This document shows positions 28,554-37,451 of a stretch of DNA of 64,000 bases, piece after piece. Origin of the DNA: Actinomycetes bacterium (GTDB lineage Bacteria; Actinomycetota; Acidimicrobiia; Acidimicrobiales; Palsa-688). The notes beneath the pieces were generated by a model, which saw only the letters and a list, made by a program, of their open reading frames with translations, ran no database searches and was not told the origin of the DNA. Each line of letters begins with the position of its first letter. The first letter of the stretch is position 1. The position numbers and the translations under genes are program-made. The DNA lies in assembly GCA_021811865.1 (NCBI GenBank), contig JAKAQB010000005.1, positions 1 through 64,000 of the forward strand, given 5' to 3'.

Positions 28554-29831
28554 ATGCCCGGCGCCACGGCCCGACCGACCCGGGACCCGGCGGCCGAGGG
28601 GTTGCCGGCGGCCGCGCTCACCGGCCCGGTGGGCGAGTGGGTGAGGGCCGCCACCCCCCACACCGAGGTCGACCCCGCCGCCCTGCTCATCAGCACCATG
28701 GTGGCCTGCGGTGTCGTCGCCGGCCGCCGGCCACACCTGTGGGCCGGCAACGCCCGCCAGCCGGCGGCGATCTTCGCCGTCGTGGTGGCCGACACTCCCA
28801 AGGCCAACCGAGGCCTGTCGTGGGCGGTGACCCGCCGGCTGCTCGGCGTGATCGACCCCGAGCTGCTGCACCGCCAGGTGCGCACCGGGCTCGGCAACGG
28901 CCGCCCTGTCCTCGAGACCCTCCATGCCGCCGCACTGCCCGACCGCCACAGCCCCGGGGACCGCCCGAGGGACTCGACCAGGCTCCTCGTGCACGACCCG
29001 TCGTTCACGCGCACGCTCGGGATGGCCGCCCGCCCCAACTCCGAGGTGGCCACCCTGGTCCGCAGTGCCTGGGACGGCCATCCGCTCGAGGTGGGCCACG
29101 GCCGCCACCGCGTGGAGCAGCACCACCTCGGCGTCATCGCTCACGCCACGCGCGACCAGCTCGCCCATCGCCTGTCGATCACCGACGCCTCTGCCAGCTT
29201 CGTCAACCGCTTCGCCTTCGTGATCGCCCGTCGCCAGCCGCCGCTGGTCGACGAGGGAAACGTGCCACCCGAGCTGATGGTCGAGCACGGCCGGCGGCTG
29301 CGGGAGGGCCTCCAGGCCGCCGCGCGCCTCGGGGTCCTGTGCCGCTCCCCGGACGCCGAGGAGGTCTGGAAGGCGGCGTACCCGACCCTCGCCGGCGACG
29401 ACCCTGGCGGGCTCCTCGGGATCATGGTGGCCCGCGCCGCCCGCCACGCCATGCGCTTCGCGCTGGTCCACGCCCTCACCGAGGGCGCGGCGGTCATCGG
29501 GGCCGAGCACATCGAGGCGGCCCTTGCCCTGTGGTCGTACTGCCGGCGGTCGGCGGCGACGGTCGCCTCGAGCGCGCCGTCGGCGTCGGCGGACCTGGGG
29601 TCCGACCTCCTTGCCGCAGTGCTGGCCGCAGGGGAGCGGGGACTGAGCCTGAGCGAGCAGCTCGACCACTTCGGGCGCAACGTGCCGGCAGGCCGGGTTC
29701 GGGTCGCCCGCCAGGCCCTCGAGGAGGCCGGTCTGGTCGTGAGCGGCGCCGAGCGCCGAGCGGCGTCGGGGCGGCCGGCGATGGTCACCCGGGCGGTCCA
29801 GGTCGCCGGCGGCGGTCGGCAAGCCTCGTAA
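28554..29831 (+). CDS. DUF3987-like protein
   Basis: A 425-residue protein resembling the DUF3987 proteins that in phages and plasmids follow primase-polymerase domains: VVADTPKANRGLSWAVTRRLL, then TRLLVHDPSFTRTLG, LGVIAHATRDQLAHRLS and SFVNRFAFVIARR, and a C-terminal winged-helix region (LSLSEQLDHFGRNVPAGRVR). In this family the sequence after VVVAD should carry a P-loop; here it reads TPKANRG, so ATP binding is doubtful. It starts 41 bp after cbbX on the same strand without a clear ribosome-binding site. A link to carbon fixation is not evident; it may be a chromosomal relic of an element. Confidence 0.65.
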   Translation: MPGATARPTRDPAAEGLPAAALTGPVGEWVRAATPHTEVDPAALLISTMVACGVVAGRRPHLWAGNARQPAAIFAVVVADTPKANRGLSWAVTRRLLGVIDPELLHRQVRTGLGNGRPVLETLHAAALPDRHSPGDRPRDSTRLLVHDPSFTRTLGMAARPNSEVATLVRSAWDGHPLEVGHGRHRVEQHHLGVIAHATRDQLAHRLSITDASASFVNRFAFVIARRQPPLVDEGNVPPELMVEHGRRLREGLQAAARLGVLCRSPDAEEVWKAAYPTLAGDDPGGLLGIMVARAARHAMRFALVHALTEGAAVIGAEHIEAALALWSYCRRSAATVASSAPSASADLGSDLLAAVLAAGERGLSLSEQLDHFGRNVPAGRVRVARQALEEAGLVVSGAERRAASGRPAMVTRAVQVAGGGRQAS

Positions 29832-30017
29832 GTTCGTTTCCCTCGTCGGGCGCGCCCGGCGCTTCACCGGCAGTTCGGCGAAGCGTCACCCAGTGTTCCG
29901 CTCCAGGTCGAAGGGTCCTCACTCGGGCGAAACCTGCCATCTCTAGGGTTCGTGCCAGTCCGAGAGGGGCGGTTCCCGACCCCGGGGCCGCACTGGAAGC
30001 AAAGGGAGCCAGCTGCA

Positions 30018-30716
30018 TTGACCCAGTTCGACGCCGTGCTGTTCGACAACGGTGACACGCTGTTCCACAAGCCAGTTGCCCCGCCGGCCATAGCCGAGCT
30101 GGCGGCCTCCCTCGGGCGGCCGGTAGGCGAGGTCGAGGCGGCCGCCGCCTACCAGGCGGTGAAGGCCAACAAGCTGGCCATCCTCGACGAGACCCTGGTC
30201 CTCGGCCGCAACCGCTCGGCCGACGGGCACTTCGCCTACTACACCGCCTGCTACGAGCCGCTCGAGGCGGTCGCCCCGGGGATGGCACTGGCCTTCTACC
30301 GGCGCTTCAAGACCGACCCCGCGTCGATGATCCCCTACCCCGACACCGCTCCTACGCTGCGGGCGCTGCACGAGGCGGGGATCAAGCTGGGGGTCGTCTC
30401 CAACACCGGCTGGAACATCCGCCAGGGCTACGAGCGGGCCGGCTTCGGCGAGCTCATCGACGCCTACGTGCTGTCCTTCGAGCACGGGATCGCCAAGCCC
30501 GACAGGGGGATATGGGAGCTCGCCTGCTGCGAGCTGGGCGTCGCTCCCGAGCGGGTCCTCATGGTAGGCAACAACCCCGTTGCCGACAGCGGGGCGGCTT
30601 CGCTGGGCTGCACTTGTCTCATCCTCCCCGGCGTCGAGCGCGGCCGCGAGCGCGGTCTCGCCACCGTGCTGCGCGTGGTGGACGTCGACCAGCCCGCCGC
30701 CCTCCCGGCGGCGTGA
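30018..30716 (+). CDS. HAD-superfamily hydrolase
   Basis: A 232-residue HAD protein: motif I region AVLFDNGDTLF, motif II in GVVSNTGWN, the motif III Lys in HGIAKPDRGIWELA, motif IV in VLMVGNNPVADSGAA. In motif I the usual DxD is D-N-G, as in some HDHD3-like members, so phosphatase activity may be weak or specific. TTG 30018 follows AAAGGGA at 10 nt and starts just before the first strand; a GTG at 29952 would add 22 non-conserved residues. The ECF-type transporter operon begins 11 bp after its stop, so it may act on the imported vitamin or its phosphate. Confidence 0.75.
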   Translation: MTQFDAVLFDNGDTLFHKPVAPPAIAELAASLGRPVGEVEAAAAYQAVKANKLAILDETLVLGRNRSADGHFAYYTACYEPLEAVAPGMALAFYRRFKTDPASMIPYPDTAPTLRALHEAGIKLGVVSNTGWNIRQGYERAGFGELIDAYVLSFEHGIAKPDRGIWELACCELGVAPERVLMVGNNPVADSGAASLGCTCLILPGVERGRERGLATVLRVVDVDQPAALPAA

Positions 30717-30727
30717 GGAGCCTCGCG

Positions 30728-31621
30728 ATGCTGCACGAGTCTGTCCACCTCGTCGCTGCCGCTCCTCACCTCCACGGGTGGCTCTACGACACCTTCGCCC
30801 CACCCAACTGGGTGAGGGCGCTCCTGTACGTCCTCACCTGGCTGGTCATGCTCGGTGGGCTCTACGTCCTGTTCGTCCGGGCCCCTCGCCGCGACCGGGC
30901 GCACCGCTGGGCGACCCAGGACGTGTTCGTCCTCGCCATCCTCTCGGTGCTGTTGCTGGCGTGGGACACGTTCCTGAACGACCAGCTGTTCGGCCCGATC
31001 GTGTCGGCCATCCCGGTGTTCGGCAACTTCCTCAACTGGATCCAGCTGCCCGACCTGCCCTACATGTTCATCGTCGTGCTGGCTGTCGCCACCATCCGCA
31101 AGCCCGGCACCGTGACGGCGCTGATCTTCGTCAAGCGGGTCCTCGGCGAGATCATGTTCTCCTCGCACGGGCTCAACGTCATCAACTGGCCCGACGCCCT
31201 CAACGAGGGCATCTTCACCGACCTCTACATCCTGTGGCGGGGGGAGGTGCTCTTCAGCAGCGCCCGGGCCATGATCTGGGACGGGTTCGTGATCGGCTTC
31301 CTGCGGGCGGTGCCCAACACGATCATCGGCGATGCCGTGCTCGACCCGTTCCTCAACGGGCAGGTCCACACCTGGGCCAGCTTCATCGGCACCAACCTCG
31401 CCGGCGGCGGTGGGATCCTCGGCAACGGCCTCGGCAACGGGGTCGAGGCGGCTGTCACCGCCCCGCTGGCCGTACGGGTGGCCCGTTCGGTAGGGATCTT
31501 GTCGGGCTACAAGACCGTGGCCCGCGCGTCGGGGGCCGGCGGCGGAGCCCCGGCGCTGGCACCCACCGGCGGCGGTGGCAGCGGCGGCGGTGACGGCCTC
31601 GGCCCGCAAGGGGGGCGATGA
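30728..31621 (+). CDS. Membrane protein, putative ECF S-component
   Basis: A 297-residue hydrophobic protein with about six membrane helices (for example ALLYVLTWLVMLGGLYVLFV, DVFVLAILSVLLLAWDTFL) and a Gly/Ala-rich polar C-terminus. Placed before a dual-ATPase gene and a T-component gene, it fills the place of the substrate-binding S subunit of an energy-coupling-factor transporter. I cannot name the substrate. GAGGAG precedes ATG 30728; its stop overlaps the next start (ATGA). Confidence 0.6.
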   Translation: MLHESVHLVAAAPHLHGWLYDTFAPPNWVRALLYVLTWLVMLGGLYVLFVRAPRRDRAHRWATQDVFVLAILSVLLLAWDTFLNDQLFGPIVSAIPVFGNFLNWIQLPDLPYMFIVVLAVATIRKPGTVTALIFVKRVLGEIMFSSHGLNVINWPDALNEGIFTDLYILWRGEVLFSSARAMIWDGFVIGFLRAVPNTIIGDAVLDPFLNGQVHTWASFIGTNLAGGGGILGNGLGNGVEAAVTAPLAVRVARSVGILSGYKTVARASGAGGGAPALAPTGGGGSGGGDGLGPQGGR

Positions 31622-31926
31622 TGGACAGCCGCTGGCGGGTCGTGAAGCGCATGACGATCATCGGAGCGCTGCTCACGGCCTTCTTCCTGATCGACGGGCT
31701 GGTGCTCTTCCTCACCGGCGGCCTCAGCGCCGACGCCGGCCCCGTCTTCCCCTGGCTCGGCGGGGTGTTCACCAAGAACCGCTCATCGGGCACGGGGCTG
31801 CTGATCATCGGTGTCCTGTCGCTGGTCGTGCTCCTCACCGGCTGGTTCACCTACGGGCGGCGGGTGCGGGCCGAGCACCTGGCCTCGGTCGGGTCGGAGG
31901 CGCAGCGCGTGCAGCATGAGCGCTGA
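31618..31926 (+). CDS. Small membrane protein of the ECF operon
   Basis: 102 residues with two predicted membrane helices (MTIIGALLTAFFLIDGLVLFL and GLLIIGVLSLVVLLTGWFTYG) and a basic cytoplasmic end. It overlaps the upstream S-like gene by 4 bp and the downstream ATPase gene by 11 bp, so it is a true operon member. Unknown family; an accessory subunit of the transporter is the simplest guess. Confidence 0.6.
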   Translation: MMDSRWRVVKRMTIIGALLTAFFLIDGLVLFLTGGLSADAGPVFPWLGGVFTKNRSSGTGLLIIGVLSLVVLLTGWFTYGRRVRAEHLASVGSEAQRVQHER

Positions 31927-33727
31927 TCGCATCGCAGGCCAGCCCGTGCCTGCAGTGCTCCGGGCCCGCGTCGAGGAGCTCTGCTACCACCCGGACCGCC
32001 CGCCGGCCCTCCGCAGCATCGACCTGGCGGTCCGCACCGGGGAGATGGTCGTGGTCGCCGGCCCCTCCGGCAGCGGCAAGTCGACGCTGGCGCTGGCGCT
32101 CGCCGGCCTGATCCCCCACCGGGTCGGCGTCGCTGCCTGGGCGGGTGAGGTCACCTGGGAGCAGGGCGGGGCCGCGCCGGTGGACCTGACAGCCCTCCCG
32201 CTCCACCAGGCGGCCCAGCACGTCGGCATCGTGTTCCAGAACCCCGAGTACCAGCTCATCCAGTACCAGGTCGACGCCGAGGTCGCGTTCGGCCCGGAGA
32301 ACCTCGCCCTGCCCCACGACGAGGTGGTCGCGCGTGTCTGGGAGTCGCTCGCCAAGGTCGGTGCCGAGGGCCTCGCCCATGAGGCCATCAGCGGGTTGTC
32401 GGGGGGCCAGAAGCAGCGGGTTGCCATTGCTGCCGCGCTGGCCATGTCGGCGCCCATGCTGGTGCTCGACGAGCCGACGTCGGACCTCGACCCGGTGGGT
32501 ACCGATGAGGTCCTCGCCGTGCTGCATCGCCTCGCCCACGAGGAGGGTCATGGCGTCGTCCTCGTCGAGCACAAGCTCGACGAGGTGGCGCCCTACGCCG
32601 ACCGGGTGCTGCTCGTGCAGGACGGCCAGGTCGTCATCGACGGCCATCCCCGCGACGCGTTCGTGCCGACGAGCCGCTGGCGGGCGGCCGGTGTTCGCCC
32701 GCCTGAGCTCGCCGCTTTGAGCGAGGCGCTCCCGGAGCGCTTCGGTGCCACGGTGGCCCTCACCGTGGAAGAGGCCGCCGGGCGGTGGGAGGGCGCCGCC
32801 GGGCGGTGGTTGGGAGCGAGGCCCGAGGTGGCGCCGGTCGGGCTGGTCTCGACCGGCACTTCCGGGGCGGAAGACGCCGCCCTCGAGATCGCCGGCGTCA
32901 CGGTGTCGTTCAAGCAGCGGCGGGCCGTCGACGGGGCGGAGCTGCGGGTCGGCGCAGGTGAATGGGTCGCTCTTGTCGGCGCGAACGGCTCGGGTAAGAC
33001 GACGATCGGCTCGACGCTCATGGGATTCGTCGAACCTGCCGCCGGCTCCGCGACGGTGTTCGGCAGGCCGACGGTGTTCGGCAAGATCCCCAAGCAGGCC
33101 GACCGGCTGGGCTACCTGTTCCAGAACGTCGACGACATGCTCTTCTGCGAGACGGTCCGCGCCGAGCTCGAGTTCACCCGCCGCAACCGGGTGCCGGCAG
33201 GGCCCGACGCCCCCGACCCTGCCGAGGTCGCCCGCCTCATCGGCCTCGCCGACCGGCTCGACGCCCACCCCTACGCCCTGAGCGGCGGGGAGCGCCAGCG
33301 CCTGGCGCTCGGCGCCCTGCTGACCCGGGCCCCCCGTGGCCTGATCCTCGACGAGCCGACCACCGGTCTGGACGAGGCCCACGCCGAGGCGCTGTTCGAG
33401 CTGCTGGCTCGCGTCCGCACCTCGATCGGTTCGCTCACCTGCCTGCTGATCACCCACGACATGCGCCTCGTCGCCCGCTTCGCCGACCGCATCGTCGTGG
33501 TCCGCGAGGGCCGGATCGTGCTCGACACCACACCCCGGCGGGCATTCGCCCGGATCGAGCTCCTCGAGGAGTGCGGCGTGCGGCCCCCGCCGATCGCCCG
33601 GCTGCACGCCCGTCTTGCCGCCCGACCCCTGGATGAGGTGGCCGTCAGTGTCGACGAGCTGGTGGGATTGCTCGGCCTCCAAGGCGAGGACATTCACCGG
33701 GGGGTCGTCCATGTGGCATCCGATTGA
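31916..33727 (+). CDS. ECF transporter, fused dual ATPase
   Basis: A 603-residue protein with two ABC ATPase domains. Domain 1 (about 15-260): Walker A GPSGSGKSTLALALAG, signature LSGGQKQRVAIAAAL, Walker B MLVLDEPTSDLDP. Domain 2 (about 320-555): Walker A GANGSGKTTIGSTLMG, signature LSGGERQRLALGALL, Walker B GLILDEPTTGLDE. The Q-loops VFQNPEYQLI and LFQNVDDMLF contain the PEYQ/DDM-type residues of EcfA/A', here fused in one chain (YkoD-like layout). ATG 31916 is in frame and overlaps the small membrane protein; the EcfT-like gene overlaps its end by 17 bp. Confidence 0.9.
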   Translation: MSADRIAGQPVPAVLRARVEELCYHPDRPPALRSIDLAVRTGEMVVVAGPSGSGKSTLALALAGLIPHRVGVAAWAGEVTWEQGGAAPVDLTALPLHQAAQHVGIVFQNPEYQLIQYQVDAEVAFGPENLALPHDEVVARVWESLAKVGAEGLAHEAISGLSGGQKQRVAIAAALAMSAPMLVLDEPTSDLDPVGTDEVLAVLHRLAHEEGHGVVLVEHKLDEVAPYADRVLLVQDGQVVIDGHPRDAFVPTSRWRAAGVRPPELAALSEALPERFGATVALTVEEAAGRWEGAAGRWLGARPEVAPVGLVSTGTSGAEDAALEIAGVTVSFKQRRAVDGAELRVGAGEWVALVGANGSGKTTIGSTLMGFVEPAAGSATVFGRPTVFGKIPKQADRLGYLFQNVDDMLFCETVRAELEFTRRNRVPAGPDAPDPAEVARLIGLADRLDAHPYALSGGERQRLALGALLTRAPRGLILDEPTTGLDEAHAEALFELLARVRTSIGSLTCLLITHDMRLVARFADRIVVVREGRIVLDTTPRRAFARIELLEECGVRPPPIARLHARLAARPLDEVAVSVDELVGLLGLQGEDIHRGVVHVASD

Positions 33728-34679
33728 CCACTTCCTCTTCCACGGCCTCGTGGGCGAGACGATCGTCGCCTACCTCATCACCTTCGTCGTGCCCCTTGCC
33801 GGCCCGGCGTTGTTCATCCGCTTCGTCGGGATCAAGGGGCTGCGCAACGTCCTGACCTACGAGCCGAAGGACACCCCGATCCACAGGCTCGATCCCCGCC
33901 TCAAGCTGCTCTACCCGGTGTTCATCGGCGTTTCGTCGGTGCTGCTCTCGTGGCAGTGGACCTACGTCCTCTTCGGCGTCACGCTGGTCCCGTGGGTCCT
34001 GCTCCGCCCGTCCCGGGTCCGGGTCCGGGTCCTGGCCGTGATCGTCGTCGCCCCGGCGCTGCTGGCGATCTGGTCCCAGGGCCTCTACGCGACGACGCCT
34101 CACGACAAGCTGATCTTCGCCTTTCCCGTGACGATGGCCTGGGTCGGCACCGTCGGGCTGTCGAAGGCAGGCCTGGTCTACGGCGCCCACCAGGCGTCCC
34201 GGATCCTGGTCACCTCGTCGGCGGCCCTGATCCTCGTGTTCACCACCCAGCCCTCCGACGTGGTCTGGGCGACCACCCGGCTCCTCGCACCGCAGCGGAT
34301 CGGCCTCGCCATCTCGGTCGGGGTCCGCTTCCTGCCCAGCCTGTTCGAACGGCTCAACACCGTGATGCGGGCCGCCGAGGTCCGTGGTTACGACTTCACG
34401 ACACCCGACCGCTGGTGGCGACCCCGCCAGAGCTGGGACTACGCCCGCCGGATGGTCCGGGCGCTGCCGCTGCTCACCGTCCCTATCCTCGTCGGCTCCC
34501 TCCGGGGCTGCAGCCAGATGGCCCTTGTCGCCGACTCCCGGGCATTCAACGTCAGCCCGCGCCGCTCGACGTACCGCGTCGTCGCCTGGCGGACCGGGGA
34601 CAAGGTGGCGCTGGTGTTGGGCGTGCTCGTCGCCGCCGGCGTCCTCGTGATCGTCCTCACCGGCAACGGGCGGTTCTGA
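33711..34679 (+). CDS. ecfT: ECF transporter transmembrane component (EcfT)
   Basis: A 322-residue protein with the T-component signature: an N-terminal membrane segment, IHRLDPRLKLLYPVFI, several membrane helices, and two coupling helices with the Ala-Arg-Gly-type motifs, here MRAAEVRGYDF and VADSRAFN, which contact the ATPases. It starts inside the end of the ATPase gene. Together with 30728, 31618 and 31916 it forms a complete dedicated (group I) ECF importer. Confidence 0.87.
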   Translation: MWHPIDHFLFHGLVGETIVAYLITFVVPLAGPALFIRFVGIKGLRNVLTYEPKDTPIHRLDPRLKLLYPVFIGVSSVLLSWQWTYVLFGVTLVPWVLLRPSRVRVRVLAVIVVAPALLAIWSQGLYATTPHDKLIFAFPVTMAWVGTVGLSKAGLVYGAHQASRILVTSSAALILVFTTQPSDVVWATTRLLAPQRIGLAISVGVRFLPSLFERLNTVMRAAEVRGYDFTTPDRWWRPRQSWDYARRMVRALPLLTVPILVGSLRGCSQMALVADSRAFNVSPRRSTYRVVAWRTGDKVALVLGVLVAAGVLVIVLTGNGRF

Positions 34680-34745
34680 AGGCGGGCTCGCCGAGAGGTC
34701 GGCTCGTGGCGGCTTGGACTTGGGTGCCAACAAGGGAAGCGATGC

Positions 34746-34763
34746 GGACTATAATCATAGTCC
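34746..34763 (+). promoter_or_regulatory. Promoter with palindromic operator before the antitoxin gene
   Basis: A perfect 7-bp inverted repeat GGACTAT-AATC-ATAGTCC ends one base before the antitoxin ATG (34764). Inside it TATAAT (34750-34755) is a perfect -10 hexamer, so the transcript would start at or within a few bases of the ATG (leaderless). Overlap of palindrome and -10 is what autorepression by a Phd-type antitoxin would need. Confidence 0.6.
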
Positions 34764-35051
34764 ATGACGACGCTGCCGCTATCCGAGGTCAAGGCCCGCC
34801 TCTCGGAGATTGCTGAGGAAGTGGCCACTACGCACGAGCGAGTCCAGGTGACCAAGAATGGCCGCGAGTACGTCGTCCTCATCGCCGCCGCCGATCTGGA
34901 GTCGATGGAGGCCACCTTGGAGCTACTGGCCGATCCCGAGGCCCAAGCCAGCGTGGCCGAGGGGATGGCCGCGGTGTCGAGGGGTGATGTGCTGGATGAG
35001 GCCGAGGTCCGGGCCTTGCTGGCTGAGCGCAAAGCCCGCGCTGCAGGGTGA
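34764..35051 (+). CDS. Phd/YefM-family antitoxin
   Basis: A 95-residue antitoxin: the N-terminal DNA-binding fold TTLPLSEVKARLSEIAEEVA, then HERVQVTKNGREYVVLIAAADLESMEATL, and a C-terminal toxin-wrapping helix (GDVLDEAEVRALLAERKARA). It should neutralise a RelE/ParE-type toxin and repress its own promoter through the palindrome directly upstream. The toxin gene behind it (overlap GTGA) is broken, leaving this antitoxin as an orphan. Confidence 0.85.
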   Translation: MTTLPLSEVKARLSEIAEEVATTHERVQVTKNGREYVVLIAAADLESMEATLELLADPEAQASVAEGMAAVSRGDVLDEAEVRALLAERKARAAG

Positions 35052-35198
35052 GATACCGGGTCCAGGTGGCCCCGTCGCTCGGCCCAGTGGCGAGCACGGT
35101 GTGGTGAGCACAGAGTGCGCTACATGATCGACGAGGACCGGGGGGTCGTGTTCGTTATCGCCATCGAACACCGCCGGGACGCCTACCGCTCGCGCTGA
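35048..35198 (+). pseudogene. RelE/ParE-type toxin, internally deleted
   Basis: GTG 35048 overlaps the antitoxin stop and gives RYRVQVAPS, the usual first strand of a RelE toxin, then a stop after 19 codons. The C-terminal part VRYMIDEDRGVVFVIAIEHR, ending RDAYRSR, follows in another frame and stops at 35196-35198. Some 40 residues of the middle are missing. The gene is inactivated by an internal deletion with frameshift. Confidence 0.75.
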
Positions 35199-35225
35199 CC
35201 GGAGCCAAGGAGGAGCACTTACCCA

Positions 35226-37097
35226 TTACCCAGAGGGCGACACGAAATACCACCGGGACGCCCGCCAGTTGCCGAAGGGGTTCTGGGGTGCCCAGCCGCG
35301 CAGGGTTTGCTTGACTACCGAGATCTGGTTGTCCCCGGTGGGGAACCACAGGGCGGCAACCTGGCGGGACAGGTAGTCCTCGGTGGCGTAGACGTAGCGC
35401 AGCCCCGTGTGGGTGTGGGCCTGGGCGAGGAGGTGCTCGAAGGTCGGGGAGTAGTAGCCGCCGCCGAAGTAGTTGCCCCTCCCGAACTGCGAGCCGTCGG
35501 TCGGCAGGATGCTCATGTCCCCGTAGTCGGTGAACCACAGCGGGTAGAGAGCGATGGCGAAGTTGCAGGGTCCCGGCGGGCACACGCCGTCGACGGAGAA
35601 CATCGTCGTCGCGCTCGCCGGGCCGAGGACGATGTCGACTCCCGCCGCCTTGGCGGCGGTCTGGAAGGCCTCGGCTTGCGCCTGGACCCCGGCGTTGCCG
35701 GTCGTGTAGTTCATGTACAGCGAGAGGGTGCGCCCCTGGGCGATGCCCGACCCGCACTCGTTTGGCCCGGTGCCGGGGTGCTCGCAGACGACGTAGCCGT
35801 TGGCGCTGCCTCGCCAGCCGTGTGCGCCGAGCAGCGCCTTGGCGGCACCGACCGAGTAGGGGTCGGGGTTGGACCGCTCCCCGGCGCTCGCCCAGACATC
35901 GCCGGGGATGTTGGGCGCCGGACCGTAGGTGAGTTGACCGATGCCGTGCAGGGTGGTCTTCAGGTAGAGCGGCTCGTTGACGAGATGTTGGAGCGCCTGG
36001 CGGATGTAGAGCTGGCGCACGAGCGGACCGTAGCGAGGGCTTGTGTAGCCGAGCTCGGCCGACTGGAAGTAGTCGGGCGCCCATGGGGCGACCGTGTAGC
36101 CGTGGGTCGTGAAGTAATGGCGCAGGCCGAGGTCGCTGTAGGGGATCCAGCCGTAGTCGATTGCCCCACTGCGCAGCTGGTCGACCTCGGCGGTGTCGCT
36201 CGTGAAGGTGGCGAGCACGACGTGGTCCAGGTGGGGCTTCTCGGGACCCGAGTAGCGACGGTTCACGCTGAGCACGGTGCGGCCGGTCGTGGGCTCGTAG
36301 CCCGTCAGGTGCCACGGGCCGTCCACCACCTGCCAGAGCGGGTTGGTGGCGTAGGTGGACAGCTGCTCGGACTGCCTGTAGAGGAACTGGAAGACCTTCT
36401 TGGCACCGGCGGGTGTTGCTGCATAGCTCCCCGCCTTGGTGCCAGCGGAGGTCTTGTCCCAGGCCTGGGCCGGCAGCGGGAAGATCTCGGTGAGCTGGTT
36501 GTCGGTGTACCACTGCTGGCTGTAGGAGTGGTCGAGGTGGAGGATGAGCACGGTGGGGCTCACGTAGTCGACGGATCGGACGTTGTCGGGGATCTCCCCG
36601 GGCACGTAGGTCCCGATGTCGCTCTCACCTGCCTTGTACAGCTCGAAGAAGAACCGGATGTCGGCTGTCGTGACGGGGGTCCCGTCCGACCAGAGGTAGC
36701 GCTTCAGCCGGATGGTGACAGTGGTGTCGTGGTTGGAGTAGGCGGGTGGGTAGGCGAGGCTCAGCTTGGGGTTGATCACCGGGCGACCGCCCTGGCCCTC
36801 GAAGTAGAGGGGCCGCCACATCCCCTCGTCGGTGGCCAGCTCCCATGGCTCCTGGTTGGCACTGTTCTCGAACGGGAGCATCCAGCTGAAGCTGTCGGTC
36901 GCCTGGAGGGCGTAAGTCGCCGTCCCTCCCGTGAGCACCTTGGCCCGGTGCTTCGCTGCCGACGCCGAGCTGCCGCACGCCGCCAGCACGAGAGCGAGGG
37001 ACAAGGCGGCCACCACGCCGGCGCGGGGCGCCGGTCCACGCCGCGCCCGTGGACCGATTGGGCCTGCTGTCGCCCGGGGCCCGTCCTCGTTCGCCAT
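35226..37097 (-). CDS. Peptide/nickel ABC transporter binding lipoprotein (family 5)
   Basis: A 623-residue extracytoplasmic solute-binding protein. A lipoprotein signal peptide (basic start, hydrophobic core, lipobox LVLAAC, Cys about residue 41) precedes the family-5 domain: GGTATYALQATDSFSWMLP, LWSDGTPVTTADIRFFFELY, VRQLYIRQALQHLVNEPLYL and a C-terminal FEHLLAQAH region. It has no permease or ATPase genes beside it, so it is an orphan or works with a transporter elsewhere. Peptides are the usual ligands. ATG 37097. Confidence 0.87.
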   Translation of the reverse strand: MANEDGPRATAGPIGPRARRGPAPRAGVVAALSLALVLAACGSSASAAKHRAKVLTGGTATYALQATDSFSWMLPFENSANQEPWELATDEGMWRPLYFEGQGGRPVINPKLSLAYPPAYSNHDTTVTIRLKRYLWSDGTPVTTADIRFFFELYKAGESDIGTYVPGEIPDNVRSVDYVSPTVLILHLDHSYSQQWYTDNQLTEIFPLPAQAWDKTSAGTKAGSYAATPAGAKKVFQFLYRQSEQLSTYATNPLWQVVDGPWHLTGYEPTTGRTVLSVNRRYSGPEKPHLDHVVLATFTSDTAEVDQLRSGAIDYGWIPYSDLGLRHYFTTHGYTVAPWAPDYFQSAELGYTSPRYGPLVRQLYIRQALQHLVNEPLYLKTTLHGIGQLTYGPAPNIPGDVWASAGERSNPDPYSVGAAKALLGAHGWRGSANGYVVCEHPGTGPNECGSGIAQGRTLSLYMNYTTGNAGVQAQAEAFQTAAKAAGVDIVLGPASATTMFSVDGVCPPGPCNFAIALYPLWFTDYGDMSILPTDGSQFGRGNYFGGGYYSPTFEHLLAQAHTHTGLRYVYATEDYLSRQVAALWFPTGDNQISVVKQTLRGWAPQNPFGNWRASRWYFVSPSG

Positions 37098-37259
37098 GTC
37101 TGCGTGCTCCCCTCGCAGGCTCCACGACCCTTCGCCTGGCGGCGTCCGCTGCGGACCGACCGACCAGCCGGGAGGCGAGCCGGGAGGTTACTCGACGGCC
37201 TGATGGGGTTGGGGACGGGACAGCTCCCCGCCGCTGCACCACAAGGTAACTTGGGGTAG

Positions 37260-37451
37260 GTGGATCAGCCGCTCATCACGGACAGCGCCCGCCGCCACGG
37301 TGTCGGCGACGAGACGATCCTCGATGATGGCATGACCATGTTCATCGGACCCGACCACGCGGGCAACCCCTACGAGATCGGGGTTGCGAACTCGTCCGAG
37401 GGTCCTGTGGTCGCCCACGCCATGCCCGCCCGCGCCAAGTACCTCAGGTGA
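37260..37451 (+). CDS. Small protein, putative toxin side of a two-gene module, possibly shortened
   Basis: Sixty-three residues: DSARRHGVGDETILDDGMTM, then FIGPDHAGNPYEIGVANSS and HAMPARAKYLR. It resembles from memory an actinobacterial small protein that normally carries about 15 more residues between the GVGDE and LDDGM parts, so it may be internally shortened. The start GTG 37260 has no ribosome-binding site but TAACTT 7 nt upstream, a possible leaderless start. It overlaps the next gene by 4 bp. Toxin-antitoxin nature is inference from size and arrangement. Confidence 0.45.
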   Translation: MDQPLITDSARRHGVGDETILDDGMTMFIGPDHAGNPYEIGVANSSEGPVVAHAMPARAKYLR

